DNA of 64,000 nt from Viola odorata (taxonomy: Eukaryota; Streptophyta; Magnoliopsida; Malpighiales; Violaceae). Both the position numbers and the translations under genes were made by a program. The notes beneath the pieces were generated by a model, which ran no database searches, was not told the origin of the DNA, and saw only the letters and a program-made list of their open reading frames with translations. The stretch covers positions 26,148,407-26,212,406 of the forward strand of contig OY829539.1 of the NCBI GenBank assembly GCA_963691705.1. Reading direction: 5' to 3'. This document shows positions 45,142 through 56,200 of this stretch, piece by piece; within the stretch, counting starts at the first letter, position 1; each line of letters starts with the position of its first letter.

Positions 45142-45990
45142 TGATACGATCCTAGTTGCGTAGGATGCGTAACAAGTAATTCCCGATCTAGTTCTAGGCT
45201 TGGATTTCGAATGCGGAAAATAAACTCAACAAGTACGAGCTTAGACCTGAGGACAACCTATGTCAACCAACCTAATCGATTTCAAGTGAGGTTCTTGATT
45301 CGATCCCGCGACCTATATTCAACCTGTGAATATCAACCTTGGGCGACGACTCAATGGAATGGATTTTCGGGTTTTACTTGCTATCCTAATCGAGTATCCG
45401 GACTCAATGAGGGACAAGGTTCGCGAAGAACAATTGAGAAAACTCTCTGGTTTTTATTTCAAAATAATCTACCAAATAATGAAGAGGGTGGCTCCTTTAA
45501 ATAGGAGAAACCCTAAAATCCTTACAATAAGAATCCTTTCCTTAAATTACTTCTAATTAGCTATTTAAACTAATTAAAACAATAATTAATTAAATAACCA
45601 AATAAACCCATAAATAGAAAAGTCAGCCAAATAAAAGAAAGTCAAAGGTTTCTTTTACTTTGGCGTAAAACTGGGCAGCACGGACGTAATTACGTTAAGA
45701 AGGCGACGTAATTACGTCGGGAACGAAGCGGACCTTGTCTACCCCTTCTTCTTGTGACGTAATTACGTCATGGGGCTGACGTAATTACGTCGGGATAGGG
45801 CGTAATTACACCGGAAGCAGCAAGTAGGGTGACTTGTCGTGGGCTCTTCTCGTGAAGCACGACTTCTTCGATGCTTGTCTCGCACTGTAACTCCTTATAG
45901 ATAATCAGAGAGAGTCTCGCCTGCAACTCCTTGCTCCTAGCTCGAGTCATTGGACCATCCGGTGGTAAAGGTATGTGTGGATTCGCATCA
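45142..45990 (-). repeat. Gypsy-1 middle LTR
   Basis: 849 bp, same termini as the 3' LTR. Relative to it, ~50 bp between two U3 palindromes is deleted and ~13 bp (TTTTTATTTCAAA region) is extra. It serves as 3' LTR of the upper partial unit and 5' LTR of the lower one. Confidence 0.9.
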
Positions 45991-47207
45991 TTCCCTCCCC
46001 CTTGAAGAGGATTCGCCCTCGAATCCGTTCCAGCAACAGTCTTTCCAGTACCAGCATCAGCAGGATCCTCGATATCATCACCTACATCAAACAACGCTAA
46101 GTCAGAAACATTGAAAGTGGCACTCACAGAACCATACTCACCTGGTAAGGCGAGCTTGTAGGCATTATTGTTGATCTTCTCAATGATTTGGAATGGACCA
46201 TCGCCTCTGTTGGACAACTTGCCACGGCGTTGGGCTGGAAACCATTCCCAGCGTAAGTGTAGCCACACCCAATCTCCCACATTGAAGGATACCGTCTTCC
46301 TTCCTTCATTTCTCTTGGTCGCCAACTTCTCATTCATTCGCTCTATGTTGTGCTTGGCCTTCTCGTGTAATTTCTTCACCAGGTCTGCTTTCTTTGCCCC
46401 ATCTAAGCTAGAAACATCACTTACAGGCAAAGGGATCAAATCTAATGGTGTCATAGGATTAAAACCATACACGAGTTCAAAGGGTGAATAATGAGTAGTA
46501 GAATGAATGGAACGGTTGTAAGCAAATTCAATAAATGGTAGACACTCTACCCATGTGGACACATGCTTACGGACCAATGTACGCAAGAGAGAACCCAAGG
46601 TTCGGTTAACTACCTCTGTTTGACCGTCAGTTTGTGGATGATAAGAAGTAGAATAAAGTAATTTTGTACCAAGTCTCTTCCACAAAACACGCCAAAAATG
46701 ACTCAGAAATTTACTATCCCTATCACTGACAATAGATAATGGTATACCATGCAAATGCACAACTTCTTTAAAGAATAAATCAGCAATAACAGTAGCATCA
46801 TGAGTAGTAGCACATGGAATAAAATGGGCCATCTTAGAAAATCGATCCACGACTACAAAAATACTATCCTTCCCATGCCTAGATTTAGGTAAACCTACAA
46901 CAAAGTCCATGGACAGGTCGGTCCAAGGATGGGAAGGGACAGGTAAAGGCATGTATTCGCCATGACTGGCCACTTTAGATTTGGCCTTTCGGCACACTAA
47001 ACACCTAGCAACTACGCGGACCACGTCGCGTTTCATATGGGGCCAATAAAAGTGGTCCTTCAGCACATCAAGAGTCTTGGTCACACCAAAGTGACCCATT
47101 AAACCACCACAATGTGACTCTTGCACAAATAATTCTCTTAATGAGCATACAGGCACACACAAACGCTTGTGTTTAAATAAGTAACCCTCATGTCTATAAA
47201 ATTCAGA
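45768..47207 (-). pseudogene. Gypsy-1 upper partial pol (integrase end)
   Basis: 480 codons open without a stop, from [15 protein letters not shown] through the HHCC finger, the DDE integrase core ([17 protein letters not shown]), WVWLHLRWEWFPAQRRG and GDGPFQIIE to a stop inside the U3 palindromes. It is nearly identical to 26180-27690 but lacks the TGG to TGA change at 26687. Everything upstream (gag to RNase H) is deleted. Confidence 0.9.
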
Positions 47208-47326
47208 TGCTTGTCTCGCACTGTAACTCCTTATAGATAATCAGAGAGAGTCTCGCCTGCAACTCCTTGCTCCTAGCTCAAGTCATTGGACCATCCGGTG
47301 GTAAAGGTATACGTGGATTCGCATCA
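47208..47326 (-). repeat. Gypsy-1 5' LTR remnant
   Basis: First 119 bp of U3 (matches 26317-26435), ending GCATCA next to ATAAA. It joins pol at 47207 through a shared GAT, consistent with microhomology-mediated deletion. Confidence 0.88.
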
Positions 47327-47331
47327 ATAAA

Positions 47332-47779
47332 CCCACACAAACGGATGGTGACATGATTAAGGCTAGAGTCCTGAAGGAACTTCTGTGTGCAATACTTGAT
47401 TTGCATAAGTGGAGCTTCAGGGTGTTTGTCACAATTATGGATAGAGTAGAAGACATATTTCTGGATTCCCATTGCCTTTGCACTCTGTATAAGAGCAACT
47501 TTTCCTTCCCAATCTACCTAAACGGTAGCGGATAGATTAGATAAACTCAATGATAGACTCAATAATTACTCATTCCGATCATGCATGAGAGTCATAAGAT
47601 ATACCGTTTTGATTGGTTCTTCAGGACAGCCAGTAGCACACTCAATAACTGTATGAACACCGACCAATACTAGTTGAAGATGAGGCAAGATGGAAATAAA
47701 TAAGAGATAGATGAAATGGGGAAATAGCTAAAAAAGGATGAGAGAGATACATTGACGACGATGGCTCCCCAATCACGAA
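47332..47779. other. Host flank right of Gypsy-1, no gene seen
   Basis: Continues the sequence that ends at 25547 once Gypsy-1 is removed. No credible gene is seen. Confidence 0.4.
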
Positions 47780-48170
47780 GGAAACCATTTTTACATTTTT
47801 ACGATTTTTTTACATTTTCATATTTGTTTTAATTTTCTAGTTTTCTTTAATTTCGAAATAAATTATAAAGTTTTACATGTGTTTTTTTATTTTCTAATTT
47901 TTAAAATATTTTTCCTATTTTATTAGATTTTTCTTAATTTTCTATATTTTTTAAAAATATTTTCTGACGCGTGGAACCGATTGTCAGAAAAAATATTAAA
48001 AAAAGAAAATCTAATGAAGTTTGTTTCCGTTAACGTTATTTTTATAGTTGGGGCTATATTGAAATAACGGATAAAATGTTTGAGACTGACACAAATAGAA
48101 AAAAATATTTGAGGCTGATTAAAATAAAATGACAAACATTTGAAACCGTAGGATGTATCAACTCTAATCT
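47780..48170 (-). repeat. Family-A inverted repeat, right copy
   Basis: Reverse complement of 24355-24790 over its length, with moderate divergence and small indels. Ends ACCGTAGGATGTATCAAC, matching the left start GGTTAATATACCCCACGGT inverted. Confidence 0.72.
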
Positions 48171-50935
48171 AAATTGTAGTGAAATATGTATGTAATAGTA
48201 GACAAACTTAAACAAACATTAATTTTTTATACACATATTATCTAATACATTAATCTTTTAATAAAATATCAACATAGATAACCCTTCGCGTGGGCCTTAT
48301 CTATGGATTGTAGTATTGCATTGGATGCTAATTTGATATGTTAAATAAATTCGGTACAAGAAGCGGGAGAACAAAAGTTGTATTCGTTTCTATTTTTAAC
48401 TATTGAGCAGATAGGATTAGTAAAGGGAATGTAAAGCTTTCAGCAAAACATAATTAATAAGTTCAGCTGTAGAAATTAAAAGTATAATAGATTTTTAAAA
48501 AATAAATTATTCGTACTTTTTATATAACATTAGGTTATTTTAGCACGTGATGTTGCACGCGCGGAATTTATTTGAAAATATTAAAATATAATATTTATGT
48601 ACAAAAAAATATTTCACACAAATATATTTTTGGTATAATATAATTTTTTTAATAATGTCTCCAAAATAGGATTAAAGTAAATTTTTACTATGGTGCTTAA
48701 ACTATATTGTAGGCAGTATATTAGTATTGTTATTGATATCTTAATGCAGGTGTCGACAAAAAAATCTTGTATTAATTATGAAATAATTAATTTTAAGTTC
48801 TTAGAATTAAAATAATTTATTAATTTTATAAATTAAAATTTAAATGTTTAAAATGATGTTTCATATTATTTTTATTTCAGTTCTCTAAATATTGTAAATA
48901 ATTATGTAATTATTTAAAAATAACCACTAATGAATTTTTCTTTAAAGATTCAAACTCAATAAAAAATTAAATTTAATATTTAATTAAATGTACAAACTAT
49001 TTTTCTTCATGTTTTGTTCACTTTCTAACTTACTATTATAAGTGTTATTTTAAAATATTATTATAAGTTATTCCCATGTGATTTTCTACGAGACTAACGA
49101 ATGTAGCAGGCTCGATTTTATTTTTACTTTTGCCATATAGGAAATATATAATTTTTTATTTTAAAGTTTTTGTTGTTATTGTTGTTTACCTTGAAATTGA
49201 AATTGAAAACATCATCTAGTTTTTATCTAAAAAATATATTAAAATCTCGAGAAAATACATTTACGCAATCATTAAAAATATACTCAAAATATTTATTATG
49301 TAACATTTTATTTATTTATTATATAATAAAAAAATTATTAATTTTATTGATTAAAAAATTAAATATATTTTTAGGTAAACTATATAAAGAAACCCTAAAG
49401 TTTAGAAAATCTCCCACTTTGAACCCAATAGTCTTGAAATTTGCAATATAAGCATGGAATTTGTAATATAAGCCTGCAATAAAGTTGCAATTTTGGTCTT
49501 TCTAATAGTTAGAAAATTAAAAAATGGTAAAAAATATTATTAAGTTATTTAATTATTTTATCAATCACTAATTATTTTAATTTGTTAAAATATACTGATT
49601 AATTTGTTAAGGGTGGTGTTGATTCGAACCAATTAAAATATAGGAAATTTACTATGACATTTATGATACAAATTCATAACATTTAATTATAAATTAGATT
49701 AATTCCTCTCTATTCTTCCTCCAATTTTTCGCATAAATATGATCTCATTTTTTTCTTAGAATTTTAGTCTCCTATTCTAACAAAGTCATTCATGTCATCA
49801 AATAAATTAAAGTTTTCTTTGTTGTCAATAACGTGAGTTTAAAAAATTATTCTAAAATAAATTTAATTTAATTAATAGATTTATTAATAAATAACATTAT
49901 TGATTATGTATTATCCTCTTATTTTTAAGAAAAAATAAATACATGTCAAAATAATTTAATACCACATTATAAACATGCAAATGAACTTCAAATTATTTTC
50001 GATAACTGTAACTTATTTTGTCCATCTAAATAAATATAGTGGTTGATTTGAGCTAATTAAAAATACATGAACTTATTTGATATTAGTTGGAAATGCATAG
50101 GCAAGTGCAAAACATTAATTATTGATCGTTCCTTCTTCCAAATTCTCATAAATAAGAACTTGGATATCCATGTACAACATTCAAAGCCGTAAGCAACCAA
50201 ATAACTTGAGGTTTTCTTTTCTAATTAGCTCACTTAAATTGCTATTTACTTTTCATTTCTGTTTATGAGATTCGTTACTACCTATATGTTTTAAAAAAAC
50301 AAACATACCATTGAAACATTATAGAAAATAATCAGGACATAAAATTGTTAAGTTTATATTCCCAATTTTGACTCAATTGAGTATCATATATATGGATTTC
50401 TCTAGAAAATTGCATATGTTTTGAATAGAGAGAAAAATCTTAAAATCAATCCTGATATGAAAAATTAAGTCATAAAAATTAACCCTAACATGGATTCCTT
50501 CAAGGAGTTTTACATGCGCTGTCTTTTAAAAGTAAATTGAATAAAACGTTGTATATGACTATATGCTAATTAGGTTAGGCTAGTTATGGAGAAAAATTAA
50601 AAATTAAGCAATACCAAATCTAATTACCACTAAAAAATATAATGGAAAAGTTGAATATATATTGGTTTATGATTGAGAAATTACTTAATGTAAATAAAAA
50701 AAAACCAATTGATATTAATTATTAAACACAAACACTAAAGTAAATTAATTTTAAAAAATAACAAAATAGAATAGATAATTATGATTATAATTTAAATTAA
50801 CTAATTATGTTTTTAATTTTAGTTACTTATATTATTACATGCTTGGAAAACTAATTATGTATTTTATTTTGGTATCTTTAAATTTTATGAATCAATACTA
50901 ATTCTATTCGCACCTGACCGGGTATTTAGGTATTT

Positions 50936-50938
<3 letters not shown>
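48171..50938. other. Very AT-rich intergenic DNA
   Basis: No gene, RNA gene or intact element recognised. The longest plus-strand frame near 49170-49451 is Lys/Leu/Ile low complexity. Confidence 0.5.

Positions 50939-51018
<80 letters not shown>
50939..51018. repeat. Compound microsatellite (TCTA)n(TA)n
   Basis: About seven TCTA units followed by some two dozen TA units; a second short TA run lies at 51071-51087. Confidence 0.95.
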
Positions 51019-51022
<4 letters not shown>

Positions 51023-52205
51023 CCGGCAGGAAATTTACAGTCACCGGTTTGACTATTCTCTCTTTTTTTTTATATATATATATATATGGGCTTCTGTTTA
51101 AGTGAGGGGAACTAAGAGGCTACGAGAACTGGAAACTAGAGAGAGATTTTAGTGAGACATGGAGAGATTGAAGAAATGCTTTCGTTTTTTATTACTCGTG
51201 TGTTACAAATGAAGGGGAAGCCCCCTTATATAGGATAGTAACACGTATAAACAAACTTGGAAGCAAAAACTCTTATTTCCGTTATAAGTAATATATTATA
51301 TAACTTAACTACCAACTGAATTAATATTATTACTCCCGTTATTGTTAAGAATTTCAATGCTCTCACGATTTTCTTTTTAATTATTTCTTCAACGAACTGA
51401 GAATAACAACTTCTGCTTTAGGTAAATTAGTTGAATTATTTTTTTCCAAATTTAAAAGCAAAAATTATTATTGGATAAAGTTTTTAATAGATTTATAAAA
51501 CTTAAAAGAAAATTAAGAGTGAAATAGATTTTTAAAAAATAATTTAAGGGTATAATAGATTTTTAAAGAATAAGCTCTTTATGTTTTTTATATAGTATAA
51601 ATTGTTAAATTTTAATATAGTATTATAATTTAAGGGAAGATTTGTTGGAGATTGTAACGCAAATAGGAAAAAAAGAAAATAGCACCTTGGAAATGAGAAA
51701 GGTCACTTTGCTGAGTTTTTTTTCATTGGTGAAAGCATAGTTGGAGTTTTATTAAAAATACAACTTTGTTTTTCGTTCATCATTTCAATACAAATCAGAA
51801 ATTTACAGGTTATGTTTTTGATACTAATGTATGATACAAATTTGACATAGATTTACATACCCGCGATTATATTTTTTTAATGTGACTATTTTTTTCCTTG
51901 TTGAAATTAAAAAGTAGAAGTTACCTTTTGATAATTTCATGAATCTGTTTTTTCAAGTTATAAATTCTGATCTTGGTATCAATTTCTATAATTTCTTTTT
52001 ATTCTTTTTTTTCCCATATAAGGAAAATTAGAAAATTTTCATTATATTCCATTCACTTCCTTGAACCCAGTGTCCAATATCCATTTTGTTGTTGTGAAAG
52101 TGAGTGCATAATAGACATAGGGATGAAATTAGTAATACAAAGACGACCTTACTTATGATCTTAAGGCAACGTGACAAACTTGCTTTCAATTAAAGGAAGA
52201 AAATA
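51019..52205. other. Intergenic, possible decayed LTR piece at 51090-51260
   Basis: The part containing AGAGAGAGATTTTAGTGAGA and CCCCCTTATATAGG looks like a leader/LTR of a decayed element read leftward, but no partner copy is in the window. The remainder is AT-rich with nothing recognised. Confidence 0.35.
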
Positions 52206-52290
52206 ACCCACGAGCACGCAGATCAATTGGTAGGGAGTTGTTTTAGTTTAGCCAGAGGTTTTAAGTTCGAGGCCTCACTTTACTGTCTTT
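52206..52290 (+). repeat. SINE-like tRNA-derived fragment
   Basis: AGATCAATTGGTAGGGAG resembles a polymerase III A box and AAGTTCGAGGCCTC a B box, ~45 bp apart, as in plant tRNA-derived SINE heads. The body is short and no tail or duplication was identified. Confidence 0.4.
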
Positions 52291-52556
52291 TAGGATCCAA
52301 TTTAATTTGCGTCCGGAATAATCGACACTCAAGATAGTCACTTAACTACATGAAGAAGCTTTTCTTACAATTTTTTTTTTACATAAAACCAGTTTTTATG
52401 ATAATAGAAACAGATTTACAAGAACAAGAGTTTAAAATAAAATTTCCCAAGAAGAACATAATCTAACGTCTAGGTTGTCTTGTTGAGGTAAAAAACAATA
52501 TTGGAGAAATGAAAAGAAAAAAATAAATAAAGTAAGTGACACTTTTGGAACATAGG

Positions 52557-53131
52557 TGATAACAATACTCCTAACGACAATGGTATTTTCGTCTTATACC
52601 CCGCGGGGGGAAAAAGCTGTTGTTCCTACCGCCCCGGCAACATCGAGGCTGTCGCCTCTCTCTAGGCGATTGACGCTGGGATGGTCGACATCAGCGAGGG
52701 GGTCCCACATATCACACTGTCATGACACGACGCGTTATCCCATCCCAGGCCAAACCTGGCATTTCGTGAGAAGCGTAGGCATCGCCTTAACTAGGTAACG
52801 CCTACCCCATACCTATATCTAACGCAGCGATAGTGCATTCCTTCATAGGAACTCTAAGCCCCCCTAACGGGCTCGTTAGCATCTTGTGACCAAGATCACC
52901 CCGAAATGCTCCCTTTTGCCTATAAATACCTCCGCCACAAAGGGGGAAGGTAAGCCTAAGATTGCTAGCAAAAGCTCTGCTATTTTACGCAGCCATTACT
53001 GACTTAAGCATCGGAGTGTTTACGCCGGAGACCCCCTCCGGCGCTGTGCAGGTACATCGGACGCCGTGGACGGTCAATCTCCAGAATCATAATCCTCATC
53101 TACCCTTCAGCCAATAGCCCGAATCTTATCA
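52557..53131 (+). repeat. Tat-2 5' LTR
   Basis: 575 bp, TGATAACAATACTCC to GAATCTTATCA, with inverted TGATAA/TTATCA ends. A C/G-rich stretch follows near 52600-52640. Confidence 0.82.
52921..52928 (+). promoter_or_regulatory. Tat-2 LTR TATA box
   Basis: TATAAATA followed by CCTCCGCCACAAAGG; Tat-1 has the same arrangement (TATAAATACCTCCCCTACAA). Confidence 0.7.
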
Positions 53132-53152
53132 AATTGGTGCTCTCGTTGAGAG
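53132..53152 (+). other. Tat-2 primer-binding site
   Basis: AATTGGTGCTCTCGTTGAGA directly after the LTR, matching Tat-1. Confidence 0.65.
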
Positions 53153-53216
53153 CTTTGGTTTTATTAAGTGAGCATCCTTAATAGCCAAGCTCTGTTTTCT
53201 TAAAATTTGAAGGATT

Positions 53217-56200
53217 ATGGATTCCGACCCAGATCCCGCACTGTCCCAGTCTGCTAGCCTCCCATTTTCTACTCGTATGCGACTCTTTCCTTTCGCCAAC
53301 ACTGACGCTTCCATCACGGTGCAAGAAGTTCCACCAGGCATGACGGATCCCTCTTTTGAGCAAGCAATGGGAACATTTGCATCTCAGGCATATACTCCTT
53401 TATCTCAGATGCCAGGACCCAGTTACTCTATTCCCCATTCGAGGGCACCTGCAGTAGATGGTGCAGGCAATCCTCTCGTGAATTCAATATCGGCCCTTCG
53501 AGCCCAACTAGACCAGCTGACAGAATTAGCCGCAGGATTTACACTTCGTGTTTCGGGACCTACCGTGCCTTCTCATATAGTCTTTACTCCATCCATCGTC
53601 GCTGACCGACCACTGTCACCTCGACAACCTAGAGGCCTTCCGTTATCGCTACCTTTGACATCAGCCTCTGTCGGAGTCATGCAACTTGCGCATAGACGTG
53701 CTGAACCGTCTGAGCAGCACAGGAGGGAAGCTCCTATTCTTGAAGGGGAGCGATGAGACGGTGAATATAGGGATCATTGGGATCACAGGCGAGATGAAAT
53801 GTTCAAGGACCCATCTCCTAGGCACAGTGAGAGATCGAGTAGTAGAAGACATCGAACTCGAACGCCAAGAAGTCGCAGCCGATCTCCCAAGCGGCATCGT
53901 GAGTACGATTTTCGAGCTCAAAGGCAGCTTAACGAACCTTCTCCTCCTCGTCAACCGCAGGGGATTCCTGATGATAACATTGGTCACCCATTCAGCCACC
54001 GCGTGAGACATCACCGGGTCAATCGGCATGTAAAACTTCCTGTGGAATCATATGATGGCACAAAGGATCCTATTTCTCACCTCAATAAGGTGAAAGATTT
54101 TGTACAGTTTCAAAATCATAGTGACGCCCCGTTGTATCAAATCTTTGTTATGACGCTATCAGGTGTAGCACGTCTCTGGTTCGAGGGACTTCCGGCAGGT
54201 TCCATTGATAATTTTTCCCAACTGGAAGCTAAATTTCGGAGCCGGTTCAGTACGACTGTTCCTATTATTCGACATTCATCGAAAGCCACAAGAATCCTTG
54301 AAGGATTTTCTGAGTCGTTTTGATCTGGAGATGTCGCTAACGCTAGGAGTCACCATTGACTTCGCTATAGAAGCTTTGAAACATAACTGCTGTTATGGAA
54401 AATTACGAGATACTTTGATGGTGGACCCACCGTTGACTTTAAATGCGTTAAGGCTGAAAGCCCACAATTATGCGAGAATGGAGGAAGAAGAAAACAGGGA
54501 ACGAATTCAGAGTATACCCCAGGATACGCATCCAGCCCCCAACGTCCGCGTTAGCGCAATCCCCGATACACAGCCAACCGATGATTATGGGCAGCGAAAA
54601 GACCACATTCCTAGAACCTCAAATCGGTAGAGAGGTAACTTCTCAAGAGGAAGATTTGGGAATTCTCCTACCAGAAGGCAAACGGATCCACCCAAGGGGC
54701 GAATATACGACCCTGACCTTCCTTCCCTCATACTTCCAAGAGTAGAAATTTTAGCAATAATTCAGCAGCGAAACCTGCTTATCCGTTACCCAGCTCTTAT
54801 GAAACCAGGAGTAATTATGGGAGGAAGGGAAAATGCATTTTACAAATTCCATAAAGTTAAAGGGCACTCCACGGATGTATGCAGAGAATTGAAATTAGCG
54901 ATAGAGCGCTTAGTCGAAGAAGGCTACCTCAGGGAATTCACCACTAAACTAAGGGAGGAAGTCAGGAACAATCCAACAGATAAGGCGACTGGCGATAGGC
55001 AACCGCCCTCTTACGCCAAGGGAGTCAATGCCATCCCTATCGGAAGAAACAAAGAAACATTTGTGGTTAGCGAGGATGATGTTCCTATGATCAATATTAT
55101 ACCGAGAGGCACTCCGTATTTAGATGAACCCGCGCTGTAAGCACCCACGACTGGCGACAAATGAAAGAGAGAAAATGCGTTAGTAAAAAGCGAAGCAATA
55201 AGCGCGTTAGATCAAATGGTGCTATCGTTCTCTGAAGAGGATGAGAAAGGCATTGTCTATCCACATAACGATGCGTTAGTAGTCACACCCATTATCGGCA
55301 ATCATGGAGTCAGGAGAACCCTTGTTGACAATGGGAGCGCGGTCAACCTGTTCTCGCTTGAAGCATACAACCTGATGAAGCACCCTGACAGTGAGCTAAC
55401 GCCTTGTAAAAAACTAATAATTGGAGTAGACGGAGTCCCAATCCCGGTGGCAGGAGTTACGTCGCTACCAGTGTACTTTAGAAAGGATACGTCCAAACGA
55501 TCGGAGGAACTGTTATTCCTGGTTGTAGACCTGTCATTGCCTTACAACGCTATACTCGGGCGGCCATACCTCAACCGCTTTGGAGCTGCAATATCGCAAA
55601 AACATCTAAAGATGAAATACCCTTCGTGGGATGGGGTGGTCTCAATCAAAGGGGATCAGAAGTTAGCTGCCGAATGCTATTTACTCATGACCCAAAAGAG
55701 TTGCGATCGTTACGTGTGCGTAGTAGATGACCCCTTTGAGGATAGAGAGGAAAAGCGCACTCAGCCAGTAGACAACATGAGGCCAATTCCCGTTAACGGA
55801 GTCAAAGAAGCGAATTTTCTGGTTAGCGAAAAATTGAACGCAGAAGAAAGCGCACAGCTAGCTCGATTATTGAATAAATGTAAAAGAGAATTCGCGTGGA
55901 AGCCAACAGATATGCCTGGAATTTCGTGAGAAACAGCAGAACACCGACTCAACATTAACCCTAACGCCAAGCCTGTTCAGCAAAAGCGGCGAGCTTTCTC
56001 TCCAGAAAAGATGATAGCCATCAAGAAAGAGATATCAAAACTCATGGATGCTGGCTTCATCCGACAAGTCCAGTACCCGACATGGTTGGCCAATCCTGTT
56101 CTAGTCCCAAAACCTAACGGAGATTGGCGTATGTGCATTGACTTTACTGATTTGAACAACGCCTGTCCCAAAGACTACTACCCTCTTCCTCGAATCGATC

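Larger units (their letters stand above)
25548..47326 (-). mobile_element. Gypsy-1: three-LTR Ty3/gypsy composite with Tat-1 nested inside
   Basis: Read on the minus strand: a 119-bp 5' LTR remnant (47208-47326), an integrase-containing pol end (45768-47207), a full LTR (45142-45990), primer site, gag-protease (to 42319), the Tat-1 insertion, RT-RNaseH-integrase (28818-26180) and a full 3' LTR (25548-26435). Both outer ends are flanked by a perfect ATAAA (25543-25547 and 47327-47331), so the whole arose from one integration later rearranged. Integrase has a GPF/Y motif (GDGPFQIIE) without a visible chromodomain, and its frame runs into the LTR, features seen in some chromoviruses such as CRM; the lineage is tentative. 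Confidence 0.9.

Noticed and set aside
49170..49451. Lys/Leu-rich plus-strand frame
   Set aside because: AT-rich composition explains it; no motif, no neighbours.
52206..52290. tRNA gene
   Set aside because: A- and B-box-like words occur, but no cloverleaf with paired acceptor and anticodon stems can be drawn; SINE remnant preferred.
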